Origin: Streptomyces chattanoogensis
Lineage (GTDB): Bacteria; Actinomycetota; Actinomycetes; Streptomycetales; Streptomycetaceae
DNA: 64,000 nt
NCBI RefSeq assembly: GCF_001294335.1
Contig: NZ_LGKG01000024.1
Span: 62,001-126,000 of the forward strand
Direction: 5' to 3'
Shown: positions 1-7,412 of the stretch, one piece after another
Layout: every line of letters begins with the position of its first letter
How positions within the stretch are numbered: the first letter of the stretch is position 1
Position numbers and translations under genes: made by a program
Notes under the pieces: generated by a model
What the model was told of the DNA's origin: nothing
Database searches by the model: none
Seen by the model: the letters and a program-made list of their open reading frames with translations, nothing else

Positions 1-583
1 GAGCCGATTCCGCGATCCACTCGGGCTCTCCGCCCATCTCGATGACCAGCGCCTCGGCGGCCATCCGCAGCTCCTCTGGCGCGGTCACCCCGAAGGAGCA
101 CCCGGCGAGCCGCTGGACGTCCACGGACGTGCCGGTGAACGTCATGGCCGGGTGCAGCGCGAGCGGCAGCGCGCCGGCCCGCGTGGCCGGATCGAGCACG
201 GCCGTTCCATAGCGCCCCGAGGTGTGCACCAGCAGCTGCCCCGGCCGTACGGCACCGGTCTCGGCGAGGCCGCGCACCAGGTCGGCGAGGGCGTCGTCGG
301 GAACGGTCAGCAGCACGAGGTCGGCGCGGGCGAGCACCTCGGCCGGGGCGACCAGCGGGACATCCGGGAGCAGCTCGGCGGCACGTCGTACGGAGGCGTC
401 GGAGACTCCCGATACGGCGACCGGCCGATGCCCTGCGAGCTGCAGAGATGCGGCGAGGGCGGGCCCGACTCGGCCCGCGCCGACGACTCCGACGGTGAGC
501 CGGGCGGGGCGGTCCTGGGCCGAGGGGGGTCCCCCCTGCTCGAGCGGAGCCGAGAACTTGGGGGAGGGTGGGTGTGCGTTCAC
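1..583 (-). CDS. DUF2520 Rossmann-fold oxidoreductase-like protein (partial, 3' end outside window)
   Basis: About 194 codons are visible and the gene runs off the left edge. The N-terminus, after a Pro-rich lead, has a Rossmann dinucleotide-binding loop (VGVVGAGRVGPALAASL near residue 30), then an LVLLTVPDDAL strand and an HTSGRYG segment. This is the layout of Rossmann-like/DUF2520 proteins, related to pyrroline-5-carboxylate reductase and ketopantoate reductase folds. The GTG start at 583 has a GGAAGG ribosome site about 11 bases upstream. In actinomycetes this family often sits before panC, which would lie outside the window. The exact substrate is not known for the family. Confidence 0.8.
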   Translation of the reverse strand, partial: MNAHPPSPKFSAPLEQGGPPSAQDRPARLTVGVVGAGRVGPALAASLQLAGHRPVAVSGVSDASVRRAAELLPDVPLVAPAEVLARADLVLLTVPDDALADLVRGLAETGAVRPGQLLVHTSGRYGTAVLDPATRAGALPLALHPAMTFTGTSVDVQRLAGCSFGVTAPEELRMAAEALVIEMGGEPEWIAESA

Positions 584-716
584 GCGGCGATGGCCTTCCG
601 TTCCAGTCCGCGGGGGGTACCGGACGATTCCTCGCCATGCTACGCGAGTGTTTCCGGCGGTCCTGGGGGCTGGACAGAGGTGAGACGGAGGCCATTCCGC
701 ACACCGCCCCGCAGGG

Positions 717-737
717 TTATCCACAACTTTATCCACA
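717..737 (+). promoter_or_regulatory. Two tandem perfect DnaA-box sequences
   Basis: TTATCCACA occurs at 717-725 and again at 729-737 in the same orientation, with three bases between. Both match the strong R1-type DnaA box of E. coli exactly (Streptomyces boxes prefer TTGTCCACA). They lie in the 240-base gap (584-823) between the divergent DUF2520 and threonine aldolase genes. No dnaA or dnaN is near, so this is not oriC. DnaA titration or DnaA control of the flanking promoters is inferred. Confidence 0.5.
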
Positions 738-823
738 GGGGTCGCGGGTCGGCGCGCAGCTGGGCCATGCTCGATGCGCCGGAACGAACGGCCGGCGAAC
801 GGACGGAAGGGCAGGTGGGGGCC

Positions 824-2056
824 GTGGAGCAGGGCACACGGAAGCCGGCGGCGGGTACCGGTGCGCAGGAGGCGGGGTCCGGCGGCGCGGGGGCGGGAGT
901 CCGTCCCGTCGAGCGGGCGCGGCTGATCGCGGCGTGGCGCGGCTCGGAGCGGAGACTCGTCGACGGCCCGTCGGGCGTGACCCTCCGCGAGCGGCTGGAC
1001 CGTCTCCTGGCCGACGCCCCCACCGCATACGACCTGGACAAGTGGACCGATGTCTACGGCAACGACGACGGCATCGTGGGCGAACTGGAGCGCCGCACCG
1101 CCGAGCTCCTGGGCATGGAGGCCGCGGCCTTCTTCCCGACCGGGACGATGGCGCAGCAGGTGGCGCTGCGCTGCTGGGCGGGGCGTACGGGCAGCGCGAC
1201 GGTCGCCGGTCATCCCCTGTCCCATCTGGAGGTGCATGAGCGCGACGCGTATGCGGTGGTCAGCGGGCTGCGCATGGTGCACGCGACGCGCGCACCACGG
1301 CTGCCGACAGCCGGCGAGATATACGACCTCCAGGAGCCGTTCGGCACCCTCGCGCTCGAACTTCCGCTGCGCGAGGCGGGGTTCGTGCTCCCGCAATGGG
1401 CGGATCTGACGGCCACCGTGGCGGCCGCACGGGACCGCGACGCGGTGGTGCACTTCGACGGCGCGAGACTGTGGGAGTGCGGACCGCACTTCGGCCGCAC
1501 CCTCCCGGAGACGGCCGCCCTCGCGGACAGCGTCTATGTCTCGTTCTACAAATCGCTGGGCGGCATATCGGGCGCCGCCCTGGCGGGCCCGGAGGATTTC
1601 ATCGAGGAGGCCCGCGCCTGGCGGCACCGCTACGGCGGCCAGCTGTTCCAGCAGTGGCCGGCCGCACTGGCCGCCCTCGTCGGACTGGACCGCGAACTGC
1701 CGCGCCTGCCGGAGTACGTGGCCCACGCCAAGGTCGTCGCCCGAGCGCTCGGCGACGGCCTGGCCGAGGCGGGCGTGCCGTGGTTCCGGGTGAATCCGGC
1801 GGTCCCGCACACCCATGAGTTCCAGGTGTGGCTGCCGCATCCTCCCGAGGTCCTGAACGAGGCGGGCGTGCGACTGGCCGAGGACACCGGGACCACGCTG
1901 TTCCGGCAGTGGTTCGAGCCGGATGCCGCCGCGCCTCCCGGACTGTCGATGACGGAGGTGACGGTCGCGGCAGCGGCCATGGAGTGGACGGCCGCCGATG
2001 TCCGGGCGGCGGTGGCGGAGTTCGCGGGGCGGGTGGGGGCGCTCGGGGGGGGGTGA
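824..2056 (+). CDS. Threonine aldolase / beta-eliminating lyase family protein
   Basis: A fold-type I pyridoxal-phosphate enzyme of about 410 residues, predicted to cleave L-threonine or allo-threonine to glycine and acetaldehyde. Visible landmarks are the N-terminal YGNDDGIVGELE segment, FFPTGTMAQQVAL (cofactor phosphate loop), VVHFDGARLWE (Asp contacting the pyridine ring), and VSFYKSLGGISGA with the Schiff-base lysine. GTG 824 follows a GGTGGGG ribosome site; in-frame GTG 815 and ATG 767 are alternatives that would lengthen the N-terminus. It converges on the small-gene operon ending at 2072. Substrate preference cannot be read from sequence. Confidence 0.85.
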   Translation: MEQGTRKPAAGTGAQEAGSGGAGAGVRPVERARLIAAWRGSERRLVDGPSGVTLRERLDRLLADAPTAYDLDKWTDVYGNDDGIVGELERRTAELLGMEAAAFFPTGTMAQQVALRCWAGRTGSATVAGHPLSHLEVHERDAYAVVSGLRMVHATRAPRLPTAGEIYDLQEPFGTLALELPLREAGFVLPQWADLTATVAAARDRDAVVHFDGARLWECGPHFGRTLPETAALADSVYVSFYKSLGGISGAALAGPEDFIEEARAWRHRYGGQLFQQWPAALAALVGLDRELPRLPEYVAHAKVVARALGDGLAEAGVPWFRVNPAVPHTHEFQVWLPHPPEVLNEAGVRLAEDTGTTLFRQWFEPDAAAPPGLSMTEVTVAAAAMEWTAADVRAAVAEFAGRVGALGGG

Positions 2057-2071
2057 GCTGCGGCTTCGGCT

Positions 2072-2377
2072 TCACCGTGCCCTGCCCCGAGTAGCAACGT
2101 CGCCTCGGTCGCTCTCGCGGTCGACGGCCCAGGCAGCATCGCCCTGGTCGTCGCCTTCGGCGACGACCGGCACACCACGCTGACCGGCCACCAGGTGAGC
2201 GTCATGACCAAAGAGCTGGCGCAACCGCTCCACGAACTCCGCGGCAAACGCCGGATCGGCGGACAGCGCGTGCAGCTCCCACTCCAGTTGACGCCGCTGC
2301 CGTAAGGACGCCTGTGCAGTCCGGGCGAGTTGGGCGCGCCGACGCCACCGCTCCGCCGACCACCGGCCGCCTCTCAC
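2072..2377 (-). CDS. Hypothetical 101-aa protein of XRE/DUF397 locus A (contains a TTA codon)
   Basis: Last gene of a three-gene minus-strand operon. Its GTG start overlaps the stop of the preceding gene as GTGA, so translation is probably coupled. The protein is Arg- and Gln-rich at the N-terminus (LRQRRQLEWELHALSADPAF), then has a short helix-rich part ending in acidic and basic residues. I recognise no domain. Codon 2303-2305 (minus strand) is TTA, which in Streptomyces needs the bldA tRNA. The position beside an XRE regulator and DUF397 gene suggests a partner role, but the function is unknown. Confidence 0.55.
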   Translation of the reverse strand: MRGGRWSAERWRRRAQLARTAQASLRQRRQLEWELHALSADPAFAAEFVERLRQLFGHDAHLVAGQRGVPVVAEGDDQGDAAWAVDRESDRGDVATRGRAR

Positions 2378-2559
2378 CGCTTCCCCGCCGGGTCGGCATG
2401 GGGATGGCGCCGGATCTCGACATTGCAGTCGGTCGCCCTCGACCTGTCCCCGCTGGCGTACGCCCCCGAGCGCTGCCGGTCCAGGGCCCCGCACACATCG
2501 CACCCGGCGACCGGCTCGGGCTCCCATGCCGGTTCTCCCAGGTGAACGGAGGGGTCCAT
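2374..2559 (-). CDS. Small Cys-containing protein (61 aa) of XRE/DUF397 locus A
   Basis: A 61-residue protein beginning MDPSVHLGEPAWEP with a CDVCGAL motif (CxxC) near residue 20 and a further Cys in ATDCNVEIRRHPH. Similar small proteins are, from memory, commonly encoded beside helix-turn-helix/DUF397 genes in Streptomyces. The three cysteines and C-terminal histidines could bind metal, but this is inference. It starts 8 bases after the stop of the upstream gene and overlaps the downstream start by four bases (GTGA). Confidence 0.6.
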   Translation of the reverse strand: MDPSVHLGEPAWEPEPVAGCDVCGALDRQRSGAYASGDRSRATDCNVEIRRHPHADPAGKR

Positions 2560-2567
2560 ACGGTCCG

Positions 2568-2885
2568 TCAACTCGCCACCTCCAAGGCGTCGATCCAGCG
2601 CGTCTCGGCCTCGTACCGCTGCACGACCAGCCACAGCGGCCGCCACTGTCCCTGCTGCGCCCGGCGTTTCTCCCGCTGCTCGGGCGTCAGGACGTACGGA
2701 CGGACCAGGGCGGCGTCCTCGTCCCACAGCGGCTCCCACCCTCGGGCGGGCACATAGCGAGGCTCGGGCATCGGCGGTACGTCGGCGTCCACCCCGGCGG
2801 GCGATGCGCCTGCCGATCGGCGACACCCCGACCCAGGCAGCAAGAGCCGTAGCAACGGCTCGAAGAGCCGGATAACGTGGTGCAT
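2568..2885 (-). CDS. Small protein with amphipathic N-terminus and VRPYVLTPE motif (105 aa), locus A
   Basis: First gene of the minus operon, divergent from the XRE gene. The N-terminus (VIRLFEPLLRLLLPG) is a hydrophobic or amphipathic helix. The C-terminal half holds VRPYVLTPEQREKRR followed by a Trp-rich tail. The same layout (IFESLLRWLIPG, then VRPYVLTPEEWAERR) is found in the gene at 38830-39162, so the two are paralogues in equivalent positions. ATG 2885 has GGAG about nine bases upstream; GTG 2900 is an alternative. Function is unknown; association with an XRE regulator is the only clue. Confidence 0.65.
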   Translation of the reverse strand: MHHVIRLFEPLLRLLLPGSGCRRSAGASPAGVDADVPPMPEPRYVPARGWEPLWDEDAALVRPYVLTPEQREKRRAQQGQWRPLWLVVQRYEAETRWIDALEVAS

Positions 2886-3074
2886 GTTGTCAATCTCCAC
2901 TCTGGGTTGATGACCACGCCCCCGGACGTACGCCGCTCAAAGCAACGTCGCGGGGGTTTGCATGTGGCCCTCTCGTGCGGGCATCCCAAAACAGGCCGAA
3001 ACCGGCCGAACAGCCCATTACTCTGGGTGTGTTCATCGTTGCTCAGCGAGACGTCCGGTCACAACGCCGAGCGC

Positions 3075-3095
3075 GTGACATTTGCCAACTGTCAC
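3075..3095. promoter_or_regulatory. Inverted repeat just upstream of the locus A XRE start
   Basis: GTGACA (3075-3080) and TGTCAC (3090-3095) form a six-base perfect dyad with a nine-base centre, directly before the ribosome site at 3096-3103. Its place suggests an autoregulatory operator or a translational block. Neither is proven. Confidence 0.4.
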
Positions 3096-3107
3096 AAAGG
3101 GGATGCC

Positions 3108-4052
3108 GTGAACCGGCGCAACGCCACAGGGGGAACGGCGGCCACCACGGCCGCCGTGTTCGGCGAGGTACTGAAGCATCATCGGGAGGCAGCAGGCCTC
3201 ACCCAGGACGCCTTGGCGCGCAAGGTTCCGTGCGACCGCTCGCACGTGGCGCGCGTCGAGGCGGGCGGCCGTGTACCGCAGGACACCTTTGCCAAGGCGT
3301 GTGACGAACTGCTGGGCACGGGTGGGGTGTTACTGCGCCTGTGGGCCCGCATCGACTGGTATCCCGAGGTTGAGCATCCGGATTGGTTCGAGCGGCGCGC
3401 GGAGATGGATGCCGAAGCCGTTGCCGTGCGCGCCTATCAGACCCAGGTCGTGCCGGGACTGCTACAGACAGAGGAGTACGCGTGGGCGATGTTCTCCTCG
3501 ATCGCAAGCGGCGACGAGTTGGAGAAGCTGGTCAGAGCACGACTGAGCCGCCAACAGCGCTTTCTGACCCCGGACGGCCCGCTGTACGTCGCGGTGCTGG
3601 ACGAGAGCTGTCTGCGCAACGTGGTGGGGAACGCGGCCGTCATGCATGGCCAGTGTGCGCACCTGCTGGAGGTCGGGCAGCGGTCCAACATGCGCATCCA
3701 GGTCGCCCCGGCCGCTCTTCCCGGAATCATTCGCCCCAAGACCTCCATGTCACTGATCACGCTGCCCGACGGAGGCCAGTGGGCTTATTCGGAGTCGCTG
3801 GACCGAGGCCATCTCAACGACGATCCGGCCGTCTATGCCCGTCACAGCCAGACCTATGATGTGCTCAGGGCGGACGCCCTGTCAGCCCGGGAGTCTGCTG
3901 CTCTGATCAGCGATGTAGTGGAGGGGTACGGGCACCATGGACAGACACGATCTCAGCGCGGCGACCTGGATAAAGAGCAGCTACAGCGACCGCGACGGCG
4001 GCGACTGCATCGAGGTGGCCCCCGGTATCCCCGGCCTCGTCCCCGTACGTGA
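3108..4052 (+). CDS. XRE-family helix-turn-helix regulator with DUF5753 domain (locus A)
   Basis: Residues about 15-75 form an XRE helix-turn-helix (FGEVLKHHREAAGLTQDALA ... SHVARVEAG). The rest is the DUF5753 region, recognised by VVPGLLQTEEYA near residue 115 and a C-terminal YDVLRADALS segment. GTG 3108 follows AAAGGGGA. Codon 3330-3332 is TTA. The frame does not stop near the usual end of the family but runs 116 bases into the DUF397 gene in another frame, adding a basic Arg/Pro-rich tail of about 38 residues. Family members are WhiJ-like regulators that act with DUF397 proteins; targets here are unknown. Confidence 0.85.
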   Translation: MNRRNATGGTAATTAAVFGEVLKHHREAAGLTQDALARKVPCDRSHVARVEAGGRVPQDTFAKACDELLGTGGVLLRLWARIDWYPEVEHPDWFERRAEMDAEAVAVRAYQTQVVPGLLQTEEYAWAMFSSIASGDELEKLVRARLSRQQRFLTPDGPLYVAVLDESCLRNVVGNAAVMHGQCAHLLEVGQRSNMRIQVAPAALPGIIRPKTSMSLITLPDGGQWAYSESLDRGHLNDDPAVYARHSQTYDVLRADALSARESAALISDVVEGYGHHGQTRSQRGDLDKEQLQRPRRRRLHRGGPRYPRPRPRT

Positions 4053-4149
4053 CAGCAAGAACCCGCACGGCCCCACCCTGGTCTTCCCGGCCGCCGACTG
4101 GTCGTCTTTCGTTGCTGCCGTCAAGGGCGGGACGCTCCGCGCCGCCTGA
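3937..4149 (+). CDS. DUF397 domain-containing protein (locus A)
   Basis: A 70-residue DUF397 protein: WIKSSYSDRDGGDCIEVA at the N-terminus, then VPVRDSKNPHGPTLVFPAADWSSF. This small domain is almost always paired with an XRE/DUF5753 regulator in actinomycetes and is thought to modulate it. The ATG lies inside the XRE reading frame, in a different frame. The protein is nearly identical in its middle to the DUF397 at 40329-40550, which supports a common origin of loci A and B. Confidence 0.85.
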   Translation: MDRHDLSAATWIKSSYSDRDGGDCIEVAPGIPGLVPVRDSKNPHGPTLVFPAADWSSFVAAVKGGTLRAA

Positions 4150-4229
4150 GTTGGCCCTCGTCGACCCAACGCCGATGGCCAACTCCACTGCTAGCGGGGC
4201 AACTTGAACGGGGAGGATGGCAACAGCAG

Positions 4230-5183
4230 ATGACATCGATCACTTTTGCCATCGGCGGGGATCTGGACGTACGGCGGCTCGGGTTCGGGGCCATGCGCCT
4301 GCCGACCGAGCCTGTCGACGCCCGCACGGCGTCCATCGAGGTCGCTCGGCGGGCCGTCGAACTGGGCGTCACGCTGATCGACACCGCTCATCTCTACGGC
4401 GGGGGAGCCAACGAGGAACTCCTCGCCGAGGCCCTGTACCCCTACCCGGACGATCTGCTCGTTACCACCAAGGTCGGCGTGGCGCGGTCGAGTTCCACTG
4501 GCGAGTGGGGGCTGGACGGACGGCCGGACGTTCTGCGGGATCAGGTCGAGCAGGCCCTGCGCCGGCTTCGCGTCGAGCGGATCGAGCTGCTCCAGCTGCA
4601 CCGGATCGATCCGCAGACGCCGGTCGACGACCAGGTCGGCACGCTGCGGGACCTCCGGTCCGAAGGCAAGATCGGCCGGATCGGGCTGTCCGAGGTCACC
4701 GTCGCCGAGCTGGACCAGGCACGGCAGATCACCGACATAGCGAGTGTGCAGAACCGTTACCACCTGCTCGACCGCGAGCACGAGCCGGTGCTCGTGGCCT
4801 GCGAGGCGGCGGGGATCGCGTTCCTGCCCTGGCGGCCTGTCGTGGCGGGAACGTCAGGCACGCGGGCCGAGATCGCCGCCGTGGCGGCCGAGGCCGGGGC
4901 CACCCCCACCCAGGTCGCGCTTGCCTGGCTCCTCGGCCACTCGCCGGTCATCCTCCCGATCCCGGGTACCGCCCGGGTCGACCACCTGGAGGAAAACCTC
5001 GCCGCGGCCCGCCTCCACCTGACCCCGGCCCAGCGCGAGCGCCTCGACCGGCTGTCCCAGGAGGCATGGTTTCTGCTGGTCGCCCGGCCTACCGGACCGG
5101 CCCCAGGCCTCGGTACCGCTGTCCTGCCCTGCCGCGTACCGCCCGCCGCACCCGCTCCCAAAGGCGCTCGGCAGGGTCCGTGA
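4230..5183 (+). CDS. Aldo/keto reductase family protein
   Basis: A 317-residue TIM-barrel NADPH-dependent oxidoreductase. RRLGFGAMRLP opens the barrel. The catalytic tetrad is visible as Asp and Tyr in IDTAHLYGGG, Lys in LLVTTKVGV, and His in LLQLHRIDP. The C-terminal cofactor region is ILPIPGTARVDHLEEN. A GGGGAGG ribosome site precedes ATG 4230. After RLDRLSQE, where the family normally ends soon, the frame continues about 45 residues of low-complexity Pro/Ala sequence antisense to the convergent gene 5089-5319, suggesting a lost stop codon. Substrate is unknown. Confidence 0.85.
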   Translation: MTSITFAIGGDLDVRRLGFGAMRLPTEPVDARTASIEVARRAVELGVTLIDTAHLYGGGANEELLAEALYPYPDDLLVTTKVGVARSSSTGEWGLDGRPDVLRDQVEQALRRLRVERIELLQLHRIDPQTPVDDQVGTLRDLRSEGKIGRIGLSEVTVAELDQARQITDIASVQNRYHLLDREHEPVLVACEAAGIAFLPWRPVVAGTSGTRAEIAAVAAEAGATPTQVALAWLLGHSPVILPIPGTARVDHLEENLAAARLHLTPAQRERLDRLSQEAWFLLVARPTGPAPGLGTAVLPCRVPPAAPAPKGARQGP

Positions 5184-5319
5184 CAACGGCCTGGAACCGT
5201 CGCCACTGCTGGATCTCGCGAATCGTCCGAACGGTTTCGGCACCTGGTGCGACGGGTGCCGCCTCGCCCCGCTGGGCGGCGCGGTAGGCATCGAACATGT
5301 GCTGCTGACTGGCGTTCAT
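5089..5319 (-). CDS. Small conserved hypothetical protein (76 aa)
   Basis: Starts MNASQQHMFDAYRAAQRGE, continues with a short Pro/Ala segment and a basic helical part (REIQQWRRFQAVV). It resembles small streptomycete proteins of unknown function. It is divergent from the DUF5937 regulator across a gap that holds a perfect palindrome, so it may be that regulator's target. Its last 95 bases overlap the 3' end of the convergent aldo-keto reductase frame. Confidence 0.55.
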   Translation of the reverse strand: MNASQQHMFDAYRAAQRGEAAPVAPGAETVRTIREIQQWRRFQAVVTDPAERLWERVRRAVRGRAGQRYRGLGPVR

Positions 5320-5355
5320 AGGCCTCACTGTGGAGCCGCCGCCGGGCCCGTGGCG

Positions 5356-5384
5356 CGTCGATTGACGGGAGCCGTCAATCGACG
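5356..5384. promoter_or_regulatory. Perfect 13-bp inverted repeat between divergent genes (putative operator)
   Basis: CGTCGATTGACGG, a three-base centre (GAG), then CCGTCAATCGACG. Each arm contains TTGACG, a good -35 hexamer, facing outward on its strand. It sits between the small gene starting at 5319 and the DUF5937/ArsR gene starting at 5420. It is most easily read as the operator of that regulator, controlling both promoters. Confidence 0.6.
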
Positions 5385-5419
5385 GCCGTGCAGGTCGCGG
5401 CCTCGCGCATGATGGGTGC

Positions 5420-6529
5420 ATGGCCAACGTCATCGACATCACCGGGCTGCCGGCGGAGCGCCTCGTCTTCTCCCCGTCCCCCCTGGCGGAACTGGGCGCC
5501 GCGCTGCACGCGCTGTCCGAGCCGGGGCATCACCCGGGGCTGCACGGCTGGGTCACCGCGACCAACGCGGGGCTGAAAACCGACCTCGCCGACCGGCTGT
5601 GCGAGGCGGATTTCCTGTGGCGGTCCTCGCGTTCCGACATCCTGCTGCCGACCCGCCCCGGGGCGACGCTGGCCGAGGATCTGGACGAGCTGGACCGGAT
5701 CGATGACGAGCGGTTCGTGGCCGCCGCGTTCGAGATCACCTGCTCTGCGACGTACACCCAGTGCACGCCGTCGCCCCTGGTCGATGCGGGCGAACGGGCC
5801 CGGGTGAGGGAGATGGCCGCGGCGCGCGGGCCGCGGCAGGCGGCGTTCACGGACCGGATGCTGACCGACCCCGACGGGCTGCGGGTGTGGCTGCGCCGCC
5901 TGTTCGAGGACTGCGAGGACGCGTTCTTCGGGGACATCTGGCGCCGGGTGGGTATCCAACTGGCCGCCGACGCCCGGCACAAGACCGAGCTGCTGCGCCG
6001 CAAGGGCCTGGCCGAGACGCTGTCCGCGACCTCGGCGGCGCTCAGCCTGGACGAGGCCAAGGACGGCGCCACCGGCACCCGCATCCTGGTGGACAAGCTG
6101 GCCACCGGCCGTACGACGGCGTACTCCAACCCCGCCGACCCCGGCATCACCTTCCTGCCGACGTCGTTCGGCTGGCCGCATCTGGTGTTCAGTCACGCCC
6201 CGGGGTGGCGCCCCGTGCTCCAGTACCCGGTCGCCGGCCCCGAGTTGCCGGCGCCGGCCACACTGGAACTCATCCAGCAGCGGCTGGAAGCGCTCGCCCA
6301 TCCGATGCGGATGAACCTGTGCCGCACGCTGTCCCGGGGGCCGCATTCGACGGGCGAGCTGGCGACGGCGTTCGGCATCACGCCGCCGGAGGTGTCGCGG
6401 CACATCGCCACGCTGAAGAAGGCCGGACTGATCCAGACGCGGCGCCGCGGCCGGTATGTGCTGCATCAGCTGGACCTCCAGGTGGTGGCCCGGCTGGGCA
6501 GCGACTTCCTGGAGGGTGTGCTGCGGTAG
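5420..6529 (+). CDS. ArsR-type winged-helix regulator with N-terminal DUF5937 domain
   Basis: A 369-residue protein. Residues 1 to about 260 match the DUF5937 pattern found in front of streptomycete ArsR domains (starts VIDITGLPAERLVFSPSPLAEL). The last 85 residues are a winged helix: RLEALAHPMRMNLCRTL, TGELATAFGITPPEVSRHIATL as the recognition segment, then RRRGRYVLHQLD as the wing. No Cys metal site typical of ArsR sensors is evident. The ligand is unknown. A perfect palindrome lies 36-64 bases upstream. Confidence 0.85.
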   Translation: MANVIDITGLPAERLVFSPSPLAELGAALHALSEPGHHPGLHGWVTATNAGLKTDLADRLCEADFLWRSSRSDILLPTRPGATLAEDLDELDRIDDERFVAAAFEITCSATYTQCTPSPLVDAGERARVREMAAARGPRQAAFTDRMLTDPDGLRVWLRRLFEDCEDAFFGDIWRRVGIQLAADARHKTELLRRKGLAETLSATSAALSLDEAKDGATGTRILVDKLATGRTTAYSNPADPGITFLPTSFGWPHLVFSHAPGWRPVLQYPVAGPELPAPATLELIQQRLEALAHPMRMNLCRTLSRGPHSTGELATAFGITPPEVSRHIATLKKAGLIQTRRRGRYVLHQLDLQVVARLGSDFLEGVLR

Positions 6530-6554
6530 GCGCGGGGCGTCCGCCCACGGCGCC

Positions 6555-7241
6555 CTACGCCCCCGGGCCGCCCCCGGCCCGCACCAGCCCCGTCTCGTAC
6601 GCGAGGACCACCGCCTGCACCCGGTCCCGCAGGCTCAGCTTTGTCAGGATCCGGCCCACATGCGTCTTGACCGTGGCCTCCGACAGCACCAGCCGCGCCG
6701 CGATCTCGCCGTTCGACAGCCCCTGCGCGACCAGCAGCAGCACCTCCCGCTCCCGCTCCGTCAGCCGTTCCAGCTCGGGGCGCGCGGGCGCGGCGGAGGT
6801 GGCGGGCAGCATCGGCGTGAAGCGGTCGAGGAGGCGGCGGGTGGTGGACGGTGCGACGACCGCGTCGCCGCTCTGAACCGCCCGGATCGCGGCGAGCAGT
6901 TCGCCCGGCGGCACGTCCTTGAGCATGAAGCCGCTGGCCCCGGCCTTGAGCGCGGAGAAGGCGTATTCGTCGAGGTCGAAGGTGGTGAGGATGAGCACCT
7001 TCGGCGCGTCTTCCTTCTGCCCGCCCTCGCAGATCCGCCGGGTCGCCTCCACCCCGTCCAGATGCGGCATCCGTACGTCCATGAGGATCACATCGACCTG
7101 GGTGGAGCGCAGCACCTCCAGCGCCTCCACGCCGTTGCCCGCCTCCGCGACCACCTCCATGTCGGGCTGCGCGGCCAGCACCATCCGGAATCCGGTGCGC
7201 AGCAGCGCCTGGTCGTCGACGAGCATCACACGGATGGTCAT
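6555..7241 (-). CDS. LuxR/NarL-family two-component response regulator
   Basis: A 228-residue regulator. The receiver domain has the acidic pair in VMLVDDQALLR, phospho-acceptor Asp55 in VILMDVRMPHLDG, and Lys in GASGFMLKDVPP. The C-terminal LuxR helix-turn-helix is LTEREREVLLLVAQGLSNGEIA followed by SEATVKTHVGRIL. It is transcribed after the histidine kinase at 7413-8612, with a 171-base repeat-rich spacer between. It is predicted to activate or repress unknown promoters once phosphorylated by that kinase. Confidence 0.92.
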   Translation of the reverse strand: MTIRVMLVDDQALLRTGFRMVLAAQPDMEVVAEAGNGVEALEVLRSTQVDVILMDVRMPHLDGVEATRRICEGGQKEDAPKVLILTTFDLDEYAFSALKAGASGFMLKDVPPGELLAAIRAVQSGDAVVAPSTTRRLLDRFTPMLPATSAAPARPELERLTEREREVLLLVAQGLSNGEIAARLVLSEATVKTHVGRILTKLSLRDRVQAVVLAYETGLVRAGGGPGA

Positions 7242-7262
7242 GGCGGGGAGAACCCTTCAAAG

Positions 7263-7310
7263 GTGGGGCTGCAGGGGCAGTGGGGCTACAGGGACGGTGG
7301 GGCTACAGGG
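7263..7310. repeat. 17-bp-period tandem repeat, three copies
   Basis: GTGGGGCTGCAGGG at 7263, then GTGGGGCTACAGGG at 7280 and 7297. The repeats lie in the spacer between the histidine kinase and response regulator genes, just before the regulator's start. Confidence 0.7.
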
Positions 7311-7345
7311 TACGAAGCGGGCCGGGCGGACGGCAGTACGGGCAG

Positions 7346-7388
7346 GAGCCGAATGGGCGGGAGCCGCATGGGCGGGAGTCGTATGGGA
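7346..7388. repeat. 15-bp tandem repeat, almost three copies
   Basis: GAGCCGAATGGGCGG (7346-7360), GAGCCGCATGGGCGG (7361-7375) and a partial GAGTCGTATGGGA (7376-7388). Same kinase-regulator spacer as the 17-bp array; it may be a length-variable stretch. Confidence 0.7.
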
Positions 7389-7412
7389 AGGGCGCAGGAC
7401 CCCCACCCCCTC

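Noticed and set aside
717..737. Replication origin
   Set aside because: Only two DnaA boxes and no dnaA, dnaN or other oriC-linked genes; Streptomyces origins contain many boxes.
152..823. N-terminal extension of the threonine aldolase frame to 152
   Set aside because: The extension runs antisense through the DUF2520 gene, has no recognisable sequence, and better starts with ribosome sites lie at 815-824.
2072..4149. Toxin-antitoxin system
   Set aside because: Small adjacent genes and a helix-turn-helix protein invite the idea, but none of the small proteins matches a known toxin and the DUF397/DUF5753 pairing is a regulatory family.
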